Assembly (NCBI RefSeq): GCF_007830495.1 | Contig: NZ_VLKW01000008.1 | Coordinates: forward strand, 248,001 to 312,000 | DNA from: Pseudoduganella flava | GTDB taxonomy: Bacteria > Pseudomonadota > Gammaproteobacteria > Burkholderiales > Burkholderiaceae_D | Direction: 5' to 3' | DNA length: 64,000 bases | In this document: positions 23,403 to 32,687 of the stretch, piece after piece | Numbering within the stretch: position 1 is the stretch's first letter | How the letters are laid out: each line of letters begins with the position of its first letter | Translations under genes and position numbers: made by a program | The notes under the pieces: generated by a model | Database searches by the model: none | Told to the model about the DNA's origin: nothing | Seen by the model: only the letters and a program-made list of their open reading frames with translations

Positions 23403-26312
23403 ATGAAGCACATTGGACAGCCCCGGTTGCGCCGGGCATTGATGCCGCTTGCCGTGGCGCTCGCGGTCAGCGAGATGGCCGGCCAGGCGTATGCGCAGGA
23501 AGCCGCGCCGGCCGAGCCGGTGCAGTCGGTCGTCGTCACCGGTTCGCTGATCCGGCGCGTCGCTGACGAGGGCGCGACGCCGCTCATGACGATCAAGGCC
23601 ACCGAGCTCGAATCGCGCGGCCATACCGAGTTGAAGGACCTCGTGCTGGAGCAGCCGCAGTCGCTGTCGCTCGGCACGAACTCCGGCGCGGCGGGGCCGA
23701 TGACGAACCTGCGCGGCCTCGGTCCGATGCGCACGCTGACGTTGCTGAACGGCCGCCGCCTCGCCAACGAACCGCTGCAGGACCAGTACGTGTCCGTCAA
23801 CGTGATCCCCCGCATGGCGCTGGACCGCGTCGAGACGCTGCCCGGCGGCGCCGCGTCGATCTACGGCGCCGACGCGATCGGCGGCGTGCAGAACTTCTGG
23901 ACGAAGCGCGGCTACAAGGGCATCTCGCTGAAGGCGGAATACGCGACGCCGGAGATGAGCGGCGGCGGCGACACGAAGAGCTTCGGCGCCATCGCCGGCT
24001 GGGGCAACCTGGCCAGCGACGGCTGGAACGCCTACATCGCCGTCGATCACCAGAAGAAGACCGCGCTGTTCCAGGCCGACCGCCCCGAGCAGCACGACCC
24101 GGACGTGCTGCGCACCCTGGGCCTCGGCCTGCTCCCGGATGCCCGCAACGCCAGCCCGTTGGCGAACTTCGGCTTCACGCGCAGCGCGAACTCGAACTAC
24201 AACCCCACGTACGCGAGCGGCTGCCTGGAGCCGTATGCCCGCCCCACGCTGGGCAACCAGAGCGCCAACAACCCGCCCGTCTACGCGCCCGGCTGCTACC
24301 GCAATCCGCTCTACTACAACGCCGTCACGGACGGCAGCAAGATCACCAACGTCGCGGGCCGCGCCAGCTTCAACCTGCCGGGCGGGCACAAGATCGACGT
24401 CGACGTGCTGCACTCGAACTTCACGGTGCAGAAGTTCCGCGGCATGCAGGTGCCCGGTACGACGAACCCGTTCACGACGTATTCGCTGCCCGCATCGAGC
24501 CGCTTCTACCCCGGCAACGGCATCACGCCGGCCGTGCAGGTCGTCGGCAGCAATACCGGTTCGAACACGCCCACGATGTACATCGATCCGACGAAGACAC
24601 CGGGCGCCGTCAGTAACCTGAACATGAACGGCCGCACGGTCTACTTCCAGTGGGGCCCGGCCGAACTGGGCCCGGCCTACCGCAACGACGAGCAGACCAA
24701 CGACCGCATCGTCGTCACGGCCGAAGGCGAGGTGCTGGGCTGGGACTACCGCGCCGGCCTCAATTGGGGGATGAGCAAACGCGATACCCGCGTTGGCGGC
24801 GGCTACCTGCTGTACTCGAAGGCGCAGGAAGGCTTCGACAAGGGCATCCTGAATCCGTTCGGCCTGCAGGATGAAGCAGGCCTCGAATACCTGCGCGGCA
24901 TCGAGGCGCGCGATTACACGTACCGCCTGAACAAGGCCTACAACAAGAGCGTGGACGTGACGCTGTCGAAAGGCCTGTGGACGCTGCCCGGCGGCGACCT
25001 CACGCTGGCGCTGGCGGGCGAGCTGCGGCGCGATGCGGCGCGCACCTACGATGCGCCGCTCGACTACGTGTACAAGAACGCCGACGGCTCGTACAAGCTC
25101 GATGCGGCCGGAAACGTGCTGCAGCACGACCTGGTCGGCGAAACACCGCAGGGCGTGGGGCGCCGGCTGCACCGCGACATCGCTTCGCTGCTGGCGGAGG
25201 TGGATGCGCCGATCACCAGTACGTTCCTGCTGAACGGCGCGATCCGCGGCGACTACTACGAGGACCTGAAGCAAACGACGTGGAACCCGAAGCTGGCCGC
25301 GCGCTGGCAGCCGATCCCCAGTCTGCTGCTGCGCAGCTCGATCTCGACGGGCTTCCGCGCGCCGTCGATCATGGACGTGCAGAACCCGACGGCGGAGGTG
25401 CGCACGATCGACATGGACGACCCGGTACTGTGCCCCAGCGCGCAGCCCACCGTGTCCGGCACCGGTACGCCGGTGCCCGGCTATACGGCCGACCAGGTCT
25501 GCAACGTGAACACGGAATACTGGACCAAGACGCCGGACAACAGCTTCCTGAAGCCGGAAAAGTCGCGCGGCTTCTCGTTCGGCTTCGGCTACGAGCCGAT
25601 CAAGAACCTGTCGCTGACGGTCGATTACTGGGGCCTGAAGATCAAGGACGTGCTGGGCGCCGTGACGATCGCCGAGATCCAGCAGGACCCGGCCAAGTAC
25701 GCCTCGTTCATCATGCGCCGTGCCGACGGCACGATCGACCACATCGTCGCCAGCCAGGCGAACCGCGGCATGAGCCGGGTGCGCGGTGCCGACATCTCCG
25801 CCAGCTACCGCTTCCCGGCGCAGACGTGGGGCACCGTCGATGCGAAGATCGATGCGACGTGGTACCACAAGTACGAGTTCCAGTCGGAGAAGGATGGCCC
25901 GTGGTACAGCAATATCGGCATCATCACGAACGACGGCCGCTACGGCGGCGCGGGCCCGAATGCCGGCCTGGCCGGGATGCCGCAGATTAACCCGCGCTGG
26001 AAGTACACGGCGTCGCTGGGCTGGGGACTGGGCCCGTGGAAGGCCACGCTGTCGCAGCGCTTCCAGACTGGCCTGACGGACCTGACGCCGCGCACCGGCT
26101 CCACGCTGACGAAGGTCGATTCGTACAGCCAGTACAACGTGAACGTGCGCTACACGGGCATCAAGAACACGACCGTCAGCCTGGGCGTGAACAACATCAC
26201 GGAGGAATGGCCGCCGTTGACCGCCAACTCGATCTACAGCGGCGGCTACATCACGAGCATGGCCGACATGATGGGCCGGGTCTACCGCCTGTCTGTCGAG
26301 TACAAGTTCTGA
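23403..26312 (+). CDS. TonB-dependent outer-membrane receptor
   Basis: This 969-residue receptor has a signal peptide ending near GQAYAQE. The plug domain starts at QSVVVTGSLIRRV and includes NLRGLGPMRTLTLLNGRRLA and LPGGAASIYGADAIGGVQNF. The barrel ends in VYRLSVEYKF with terminal Phe. GGAGGAGACAC precedes the start. It heads a run of plus-strand pectin-degrading enzymes, so uptake of oligogalacturonides or rhamnogalacturonan fragments is likely; the ligand is inference. A strong hairpin separates it from the next gene. Confidence 0.93.
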   Translation: MKHIGQPRLRRALMPLAVALAVSEMAGQAYAQEAAPAEPVQSVVVTGSLIRRVADEGATPLMTIKATELESRGHTELKDLVLEQPQSLSLGTNSGAAGPMTNLRGLGPMRTLTLLNGRRLANEPLQDQYVSVNVIPRMALDRVETLPGGAASIYGADAIGGVQNFWTKRGYKGISLKAEYATPEMSGGGDTKSFGAIAGWGNLASDGWNAYIAVDHQKKTALFQADRPEQHDPDVLRTLGLGLLPDARNASPLANFGFTRSANSNYNPTYASGCLEPYARPTLGNQSANNPPVYAPGCYRNPLYYNAVTDGSKITNVAGRASFNLPGGHKIDVDVLHSNFTVQKFRGMQVPGTTNPFTTYSLPASSRFYPGNGITPAVQVVGSNTGSNTPTMYIDPTKTPGAVSNLNMNGRTVYFQWGPAELGPAYRNDEQTNDRIVVTAEGEVLGWDYRAGLNWGMSKRDTRVGGGYLLYSKAQEGFDKGILNPFGLQDEAGLEYLRGIEARDYTYRLNKAYNKSVDVTLSKGLWTLPGGDLTLALAGELRRDAARTYDAPLDYVYKNADGSYKLDAAGNVLQHDLVGETPQGVGRRLHRDIASLLAEVDAPITSTFLLNGAIRGDYYEDLKQTTWNPKLAARWQPIPSLLLRSSISTGFRAPSIMDVQNPTAEVRTIDMDDPVLCPSAQPTVSGTGTPVPGYTADQVCNVNTEYWTKTPDNSFLKPEKSRGFSFGFGYEPIKNLSLTVDYWGLKIKDVLGAVTIAEIQQDPAKYASFIMRRADGTIDHIVASQANRGMSRVRGADISASYRFPAQTWGTVDAKIDATWYHKYEFQSEKDGPWYSNIGIITNDGRYGGAGPNAGLAGMPQINPRWKYTASLGWGLGPWKATLSQRFQTGLTDLTPRTGSTLTKVDSYSQYNVNVRYTGIKNTTVSLGVNNITEEWPPLTANSIYSGGYITSMADMMGRVYRLSVEYKF

Positions 26313-26328
26313 TCCCTCCGCAGTCGAT

Positions 26329-26357
26329 GGCAAAGCCGGCCGCGCGCCGGCTTTGCC
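26329..26357 (+). terminator. Strong hairpin after the TonB receptor gene, no U-tract
   Basis: A perfect 12-bp stem GGCAAAGCCGGC / GCCGGCTTTGCC encloses a 5-base loop CGCGC, 17 bases after the receptor stop and 20 bases before the next start. No T-run follows, so it is either a weak terminator or a 3'-end stabiliser that sets receptor and enzyme levels apart. Confidence 0.5.
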
Positions 26358-26376
26358 GCGTTCCCGAGGACCACGC

Positions 26377-27951
26377 ATGAGAAGACGATTCCTCCGCACG
26401 CTGCCGGCACTGGCGCTGGCCGCCGGCACGCCATGGTCGTTCGGCGCGGCGGCCGCAGCCCGCGTGGAGCGCTGGGGGCTGTGCGAGCTGGCATTCGCCG
26501 GGCCGGAAGACGGCAACCCGTTCGTCGACGTGACGCTGTCCGCCACGTTCCGCCAGGGTGGGCAGGTCGTGCGCGTCGACGGATTCTATGACGGCGCCGG
26601 CCGCTACCTGGTGCGCTTCATGCCCGGCAGCGCCGGCACGTGGGACTACGAGACCCGCAGCAATGTGGCAGCGCTGGATGCCCGGCACGGCCGCATCGAC
26701 GTGCTGCCGGCGGGCCCGGGCAACCACGGGCCGGTACGGGTGCGCAACCGCTTCCATTTCGGCTATGAGGACGGCACGCCATACCGGCAGGTCGGCACCA
26801 CCTGCTACGCGTGGACGCACCAGAAGGAGGAGCTGCAGCAGCGCACGCTGCGCACGCTGGCCGGCGCGCCGTTCAACAAGCTGCGCATGTGCGTGTTCCC
26901 GAAGTGGTATGACTACAACCGCGACGAGCCACCGCTGTACCCCTTCGAGGGGCGGCGCGGCGCATGGGACTTCAGCCGCTTCAATCCCGCCTTCTTCCGC
27001 AACCTGGAGCGGCGCGTCGCGGCCCTGCGCGACCTGGGCATCGAGGCAGACATCATCCTGTTCCACCCCTACGACAAGGGGCACTGGGGCTTCGACCGCA
27101 TGCCGCAGGACGTCAACCACCGCTACCTGCGCTACGTGGTGGCACGGCTGGCGGCCTATCGCAACGTGTGGTGGTCGCTGGCCAACGAATACGATTTTGT
27201 CGAGGGCCGCGGCGAGGACGAGTGGGACAGCCTGTTCCGGACCGTGCAGGCGGCCGACCCGTACGACCACCTGCGCTCGATCCACAACGCGTTCCGGATG
27301 TACAACCACACGAAGCCATGGGTCACGCACGCGAGTATCCAGCATGGCAATGCGACGGCCGACTTCGAACGCGCCGTGCTGTACCGCGATGCGTACGAAA
27401 AGCCGGTCGTGTTCGACGAGGTGAAGTACGAGGGCGACTTCCCGAAGCGCTGGGGCCACCTGTCCGCCGAGGAGATGGTGCTGCGCTTCTGGCAGGGCGC
27501 CATCGCCGGCTCCTACGTGGGCCACAGCGAAACCTACCTCGATCCGAACGAGATCGTCTGGTGGTCGCGCGGCGGCACGCTGAAGGGCGGCAGTCCGCCA
27601 CGGCTGGCGTTGTTCCGCCGCATCCTGGAGGACGGTCCGCCGGAGGGACTGGAGCCGATCGACAAGTGGCAGGACCACCCGTTCGCCGGCAAGCACGGGC
27701 AGTACTATCTCGGCTACTTCGGCACGGCGGCGCCCACCACTTGGCCGTTCGTGCTGTTCAAGACGGCGCTGGCGGACGGCATGCGCTTTCGCGCCGACGT
27801 GATCGACACGTGGAACATGACCGTGACGCCGCTCGCCAACACATTCGAGATCACGAAGCGCGACGACTACACGTACGCGGACAAGGACGGCCGCGCCATC
27901 GCGCTGCCCGGCCGCCCCTACATGGCGATCCGCATCGTGCGGCTCGCCTGA
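26377..27951 (+). CDS. DUF5060/DUF4038-type glycoside hydrolase, copy 1
   Basis: This 524-residue secreted protein has an N-terminal signal (RRRFLRTLPALALAAG). A DUF5060 beta-sandwich follows (about 30-110; VERWGLCELAFAGPEDGNPF). Then a TIM-barrel of the DUF4038/apiosidase kind (VGTTCYAWTHQKEELQ, FNKLRMCVFPKWYDYN, HPYDKGHWGFDRM, WWSLANEYDF) is followed by a C-terminal DUF5605-like sandwich. The probable catalytic residues are the glutamates in ANEYD and in FDEVKYEGD. DUF4038 includes GH140 apiosidases of pectin degradation. It is strongly similar throughout to the protein at 29776-31359, so the two are paralogues flanking the GH28 gene. Confidence 0.88.
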   Translation: MRRRFLRTLPALALAAGTPWSFGAAAAARVERWGLCELAFAGPEDGNPFVDVTLSATFRQGGQVVRVDGFYDGAGRYLVRFMPGSAGTWDYETRSNVAALDARHGRIDVLPAGPGNHGPVRVRNRFHFGYEDGTPYRQVGTTCYAWTHQKEELQQRTLRTLAGAPFNKLRMCVFPKWYDYNRDEPPLYPFEGRRGAWDFSRFNPAFFRNLERRVAALRDLGIEADIILFHPYDKGHWGFDRMPQDVNHRYLRYVVARLAAYRNVWWSLANEYDFVEGRGEDEWDSLFRTVQAADPYDHLRSIHNAFRMYNHTKPWVTHASIQHGNATADFERAVLYRDAYEKPVVFDEVKYEGDFPKRWGHLSAEEMVLRFWQGAIAGSYVGHSETYLDPNEIVWWSRGGTLKGGSPPRLALFRRILEDGPPEGLEPIDKWQDHPFAGKHGQYYLGYFGTAAPTTWPFVLFKTALADGMRFRADVIDTWNMTVTPLANTFEITKRDDYTYADKDGRAIALPGRPYMAIRIVRLA

Positions 27952-27972
27952 ATCAATCACCGGAGGACCGAC

Positions 27973-29772
27973 ATGACAGATACCAGCTTCGCGCAACGGC
28001 GCATCCTGCTCAAGGGTGCGGCTGCGCTGACCGCGCTGCCAGCCTTGCCCGCGCTGGCGCAATCGCCCGACCCGTGGGACCGTGCCCGCCGCATCGCCGC
28101 CGTGTTCGACAAGCCGCTGCCCATTCCGGACCGGGACTTCGTCATCACCGCCTACGGCGCGAAGCCGTGCAAGGTGCACCAGGTGAAGGGGCAGCCGAAG
28201 GTGCGCGAGCCGGGCCTCGTCACGACGCCGGTGCCGGGCACGCACGACAGCCATCCGGGCTTGAGCGCCGCGGTCCGTGCGGCGCACGAGGCGGGCGGCG
28301 GGCGCGTGCTGATCCCGGCCGGCGACTGGTACCTGAAGGGGCCGATCACCTTGCTGTCGAACGTGCGCGTGCACCTCGCGGCCGGCGCGCGCGTGTACTT
28401 TTCCGCCAACCCGCGCGACTATGCGCGCGACGGCGAGTTCGATTGCGGCGCGAACGGCAAGCTGGTGCTGTCGCGCTGGCAGGGCAACGACTGCCTGAAT
28501 TTCTCGCCGCTCGTGTACGCCCGCGGCCAGAAGAACATCGCGCTGACGGGCGAGGACTGGACCAGCGTGCTCGATGGCCAGGCCGGCGTGCCGTTCGAGG
28601 ACGGCAGCGGGCCGGGATGGTGGGGCATGAACCAGAAGGCGGCGCTGCCCGGCGCGCTGCACCAGGGCGTCGACAATCCCGCGAATGCGCCGCTGGCCGC
28701 CGTCGTGCCGCACCTGGACGCGGCGACCCTGGCGCGCATCGTGGGCGACCGGCCGAACGCGCGCAGCGACGAGAAGTATCTGCCGGCGCTGTCCGAAGCC
28801 GGCGTGCCGGCGGACAAGCGGGTGTTCGGGCTGGGCCACTACCTGCGCCCGTCGATGATCGAGTTCGTCGATTGCGAGAACGTGCTGATGCAGGGCTACC
28901 TGGCCGTCAACGCGCCGTTCTGGATCCACCATCCCGTCAAGTGCCGCAACGTGCAGTTCTCGAAGGTGCGGATGGAGTCGATCGGGCCGAATTCGGACGG
29001 CTTCGACCCCGAGTCGTGCGACACGGTGCTGGTCGACGGCTGCTGGTTCAACACGGGCGACGACTGCATCGCGATCAAGGCCGGCAAGAACCGCGATACG
29101 GGTTATGGGCCCACGCGCGACGTCGTCATCCAGAACTCGGTGATGAACAGCGGCCATGGCGCCGTCACCTTGGGCAGCGAGATGTCGGCCGGCATCGAGC
29201 ACGTGTATGCGCAAAACCTGGACGTGCGCAACGAGCACTGGGCCACCGATCCGCTCAATACCGTCGTGCGGCTGAAAACGAATATGAACCGGGGCGGGTA
29301 CCTGCGCCACTTCTACGTGCGCAACCTGAAGCTGCCGAACGGCGTGCGGATCAAGCCCGGCTTCTACACGCCGATTCCCGGCGGGCCCGTGCCCGCGAAG
29401 ACGGTGCCGACGGGTGGCGGTGCCGTCATCACGTTCGATTGCGACTACACGCCGTCGTTCGACCTGGTGCGCGACAGGCCGCCGGAGGTGTCGGACGTGC
29501 ACATCTCCGGTATCGCCGTGTCGAACGTGAAGACGCCGGAAGGCAGCTTCGGCTGCTACCAGGCGTTCGTCGTGCTGGGTCCCGTCGCGAACAGCTACAA
29601 CGGGCCGGCGGGCAAGCCCGTACTCCCGGTGCGCAACGTGACGATCCGCGACTGCGACTTCGGCACGCCGGTGCGGGCCGATGCGCCGTGGTACGTGCAC
29701 AATGCGCGCGACGTCGTCTTGAGCAATGTGACGATCGGCGGCAAGCGCTACGATCGCAAGCTGTCGGGGTAA
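27973..29772 (+). CDS. Glycoside hydrolase family 28 (polygalacturonase-like)
   Basis: This 599-residue protein has a signal (QRRILLKGAAALTALPALPA, Tat-like). The GH28 parallel beta-helix shows all four hallmark motifs: NSDGFDPES (NTD equivalent), TGDDCIAIKAG (the DD pair), NSGHGAVTLGSEM (GHG) and VVRLKTN (RIK equivalent). The Asp residues of NSD and GDD are the catalytic acids. The N-terminal region around residues 60-110 is longer than in simple polygalacturonases, suggesting an exo-acting or rhamnogalacturonan-type enzyme. GGAGGACCGAC precedes the start. It is 21 bp after the first DUF5060 gene and 3 bp before the second. Confidence 0.93.
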   Translation: MTDTSFAQRRILLKGAAALTALPALPALAQSPDPWDRARRIAAVFDKPLPIPDRDFVITAYGAKPCKVHQVKGQPKVREPGLVTTPVPGTHDSHPGLSAAVRAAHEAGGGRVLIPAGDWYLKGPITLLSNVRVHLAAGARVYFSANPRDYARDGEFDCGANGKLVLSRWQGNDCLNFSPLVYARGQKNIALTGEDWTSVLDGQAGVPFEDGSGPGWWGMNQKAALPGALHQGVDNPANAPLAAVVPHLDAATLARIVGDRPNARSDEKYLPALSEAGVPADKRVFGLGHYLRPSMIEFVDCENVLMQGYLAVNAPFWIHHPVKCRNVQFSKVRMESIGPNSDGFDPESCDTVLVDGCWFNTGDDCIAIKAGKNRDTGYGPTRDVVIQNSVMNSGHGAVTLGSEMSAGIEHVYAQNLDVRNEHWATDPLNTVVRLKTNMNRGGYLRHFYVRNLKLPNGVRIKPGFYTPIPGGPVPAKTVPTGGGAVITFDCDYTPSFDLVRDRPPEVSDVHISGIAVSNVKTPEGSFGCYQAFVVLGPVANSYNGPAGKPVLPVRNVTIRDCDFGTPVRADAPWYVHNARDVVLSNVTIGGKRYDRKLSG

Positions 29773-29775
29773 GGC

Positions 29776-31359
29776 ATGAACATGCTTGTAAGAGTGTTGC
29801 TGGCCTGCGCGCTGGCACTGTGCGCCGCGCTGGCATCGGCCGACGACTTTGGCGTCACGCCCCCCGCTGCACCGGTCGAGCGCTGGGGCACGCTGGAAGT
29901 CGCGCTGGCCGGCCCGAGCGACGGCAACCCGTTCGTGGATGTCGAACTGTCCGCCGTGTTCCGCCAGGGGGCGCGCAGCATTGCGGCAACTGGCTTCTAC
30001 GACGGCGACGGCCACTACAAGATCCGCTTCATGCCCGATGCGGTGGGCCAGTGGACCTACGAGACGCGCAGCAATCGTCCCGCGCTGCATGGTAAACAGG
30101 GCAGCTTCACGGTGGTGCAGCCGGCACCGGGCAACCACGGTCCCGTCGCGGTGCGTAACAAGTTCCACTTCGGGTATGGCGACGGCACGCCGTTCTGGCA
30201 GGTGGGCACGACGAGCTACGCGTGGATCCACCAGGGCGACGCGCTGCAGGAGCAAACCTTGCGCACGTTGGCCGGCGCGCCCTTCAACAAGATCCGCATG
30301 GCGATCTTCCCGAACAACGACGACAAGGCCGGCACGCTGCGCTTTCCGTTCGCCGGCACGCCACCGCGCAACTGGGACCTGGAGCGCTTCGACGTGGCGT
30401 TCTGGCGCAACCTCGACAAGCGCGTCGCGCAGCTGCGCGCGCTGGGCATCGAAGCGGACCTGATCCTGTTCCACCCTTACGACAAGGGCAAATGGGGCTT
30501 CGACCGGCTGCCGGCGGCCGCCAACGACCGCTACCTGCGCTATGCGGTCGCGCGGCTTGCCGCTTATCGCAATGTGTGGTGGTCGATGGCGAACGAGTTC
30601 GACTTCGTGACCGAAAAGCGGATGGACGACTGGGACCATTACTTCCAGCTCGTGCAGGCCGCCGATCCGTATGATCACCTGCGCTCGATCCACAACGCGT
30701 TCCGGCTGTACAACCACACGAAGCCGTGGGTCACGCACGTGTCGATCCAGCACGGCGCCGCCACGCTCGACCCGGAGCGTGCGGTGCTGTACCGCGACGT
30801 GTACGAGAAGCCCGTCGTGTACGACGAAGTGAAATACGAAGGCGACTTCACGCGCCGCTGGGGCCAGCTGACGCCGGAAGAGATGGTCCTGCGCTTCTGG
30901 AACGGCGCGATCGCGGGATCGTACGTCGGTCACGGGGAGGCATACCAGGACCCGCAGGGCATGGTGTGGCTCGCGAAGGGCGGCACGTTGCGCGGCAAGA
31001 GCCCCGCGCGGCTGGCGTTCTTCCGCAAGATCCTGTCCGACAGCCCGCTGGAGGGCCTGGAGCCGATCGACAAATGGCAGGACCACCCGTTCGCCGGCAA
31101 ACACGGCGAGTACTACCTGGGCTACTTCAACCGCGAGCGGCCGACCAACTGGCCGTTCGTGCTGTTCAAGACGGGGCTGGCGGACGGCATGAACTTCCGC
31201 GCCGAAGTGATCGACACGTGGAACATGACGGTCACGCCGGTGCCCGGCACGTTTGAAATCAAGAAGCGCGACGATTACACGTACGCGGACAAGGACGGCC
31301 GCGGCATCGCGCTGCCGGGCCGCCCGTACATGGCGCTGCGCATCGTGCGCGTGCGTTGA
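29776..31359 (+). CDS. DUF5060/DUF4038-type glycoside hydrolase, copy 2
   Basis: This 527-residue paralogue of the protein at 26377-27951 has a Sec signal (MNMLVRVLLACALALCAALASA), then VERWGTLEVALAGPSDGNPF (DUF5060), the barrel with FNKIRMAIFPNNDD, HPYDKGKWGFDRL and WWSMANEFDF, YDEVKYEGD, and the C-terminal domain with PGRPYMALRIVRV. Putative catalytic glutamates are conserved in ANEFD and YDEVK. Clear differences include NNDDKAGTLRF in place of KWYDYNRDEPP, so substrate contacts probably differ. It begins 3 bp after the GH28 stop, indicating translational coupling. Confidence 0.88.
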   Translation: MNMLVRVLLACALALCAALASADDFGVTPPAAPVERWGTLEVALAGPSDGNPFVDVELSAVFRQGARSIAATGFYDGDGHYKIRFMPDAVGQWTYETRSNRPALHGKQGSFTVVQPAPGNHGPVAVRNKFHFGYGDGTPFWQVGTTSYAWIHQGDALQEQTLRTLAGAPFNKIRMAIFPNNDDKAGTLRFPFAGTPPRNWDLERFDVAFWRNLDKRVAQLRALGIEADLILFHPYDKGKWGFDRLPAAANDRYLRYAVARLAAYRNVWWSMANEFDFVTEKRMDDWDHYFQLVQAADPYDHLRSIHNAFRLYNHTKPWVTHVSIQHGAATLDPERAVLYRDVYEKPVVYDEVKYEGDFTRRWGQLTPEEMVLRFWNGAIAGSYVGHGEAYQDPQGMVWLAKGGTLRGKSPARLAFFRKILSDSPLEGLEPIDKWQDHPFAGKHGEYYLGYFNRERPTNWPFVLFKTGLADGMNFRAEVIDTWNMTVTPVPGTFEIKKRDDYTYADKDGRGIALPGRPYMALRIVRVR

Positions 31360-31379
31360 ACGAAGGAGAGCGAGTGGAG

Positions 31380-32687
31380 ATGAAACGTTTTTTGCTGAGT
31401 GCCGCGGTTACGCTGGCGCTGGGCGTGGCGCTGCCGGCGACGGCCACGGTGATCGGCACGATGACGCCGGCGCAGCCGGTCACGGAGGCGCGGCTGGCCG
31501 CGCTGCCGGAAGCGGAGCGGGCCGCATGGCGGGCCTACCTGGAGCGCTCGCGCATGCTGATGGAACGCGACAAGGCGGCCCTGGCGGCCGAGCGGGCAGC
31601 CGGCGGCACCACGAGTGGCGCGGCGGCGCACCTGAAGGGCGAGTCCGGCATGCCGCTGGACCGGCCGGCCGCCTGGTATGCGTCGCCGCAGGCGCGGCAC
31701 GTGGCCGACAACATCGTCAGCTTCCAGACGCCGGCCGGCGGATGGGGCAAGAACGTCGACCGCAGCGGCCCGCTGCGCCAGCGCGGCGAGCACTATGCGC
31801 CGGTGGACGACGATCCGCGCGGCGGCGTGGTCACGCGCACGGACGGCTGGAGCTATGTGGGCACCATCGACAACGATGCGACGACGACGGAACTGCGCTT
31901 CCTCGCCCGCGTGCAGGCGGCGCTGCCAGGTGCGGCGGGCGAACCTTACCGCGCCGCGTTCGCGAAGGGCGTGGGCTACCTGCTCAGCGCCCAGTATCCG
32001 AACGGCGGCTTCCCGCAAGTGTATCCGCTGCAGGGCGGCTACCACGACGCGATCACGTTCAATGACAACGCACTGGTGCAGGTGACCGAACTGTTGGACA
32101 CGGTGGCGCAGCGGCAGGGCGACTACGCCTTCGTGCCGGCGGACCTGGCGCAGCGCGCGGGCGTGGCGCACGAGCGCGCGATCGGCGTGATCCTGGCCAG
32201 CCAGATCCGCGTGAACGGCGTGCCCACCGGCTGGTGCCAGCAGCACGACGCGTTGACGCTCGCCCCCGTCGGCGCGCGCAATTTCGAGCCGGTGGCGCTG
32301 TCGAGCAGCGAGACGTCGCGCCTGTTGACGATGCTGATGCGGTTGCGGCGGCCGGCGCCTGGCGTCGTCGCCGCCGTCGATGCCGGCATCGCATGGCTGA
32401 AGCGCGTGGCCGTCTACGACGTCGAGTATACAAAGAACGGCGCGAAGAACGGTGCGGACGGGCGGCACCTGGTGCCGAAGCCGGGCAATGGCCCGCTGTG
32501 GGCGCGTATGTACGACATCGGCACGATGCAGCCGATCTTCGGCGACCGCGATCGCACGATCCACACGGACGTCAACGAGCTGACGCGCGAGCGGCGCGAT
32601 GGCTATGGCTGGTACGGGAACGGCCCTGCGACGGCGCTGGCCGCATACGCGAAGTGGAGCGCGGCGCGGACGGCGGCGGTGCGTTAG
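31380..32687 (+). CDS. Pectate lyase family 10 (PelA-like)
   Basis: This secreted protein of 435 residues starts MKRFLLSAAVTLALGVALPAT. PL10 alpha/alpha-toroid motifs include NIVSFQTPAGGWGKNVDRSG, GTIDNDATTTELRFLARVQ, YPNGGFPQVYPLQGGYHDAITFNDNA (typical PelA), and RDRTIHTDVNELTRERRDGYGWYGN near the C-terminus. The enzyme cleaves polygalacturonate by beta-elimination with calcium. An in-frame GTG at 31374 has better spacing from AAGGAG, so the start is uncertain by two codons. It is the last gene of the DUF5060-GH28-DUF5060-PL10 cluster and overlaps the convergent AlkD-like gene by 4 bp. Confidence 0.92.
   Translation: MKRFLLSAAVTLALGVALPATATVIGTMTPAQPVTEARLAALPEAERAAWRAYLERSRMLMERDKAALAAERAAGGTTSGAAAHLKGESGMPLDRPAAWYASPQARHVADNIVSFQTPAGGWGKNVDRSGPLRQRGEHYAPVDDDPRGGVVTRTDGWSYVGTIDNDATTTELRFLARVQAALPGAAGEPYRAAFAKGVGYLLSAQYPNGGFPQVYPLQGGYHDAITFNDNALVQVTELLDTVAQRQGDYAFVPADLAQRAGVAHERAIGVILASQIRVNGVPTGWCQQHDALTLAPVGARNFEPVALSSSETSRLLTMLMRLRRPAPGVVAAVDAGIAWLKRVAVYDVEYTKNGAKNGADGRHLVPKPGNGPLWARMYDIGTMQPIFGDRDRTIHTDVNELTRERRDGYGWYGNGPATALAAYAKWSAARTAAVR

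Noticed and set aside
26251..31104. A 1617-codon open frame on the minus strand across the pectin enzymes
   Set aside because: It is antisense to the TonB receptor end and two DUF5060 genes plus GH28, all of which have clear domains; the product is low-complexity His/Arg/Val-rich, typical of antisense frames in GC-rich DNA.
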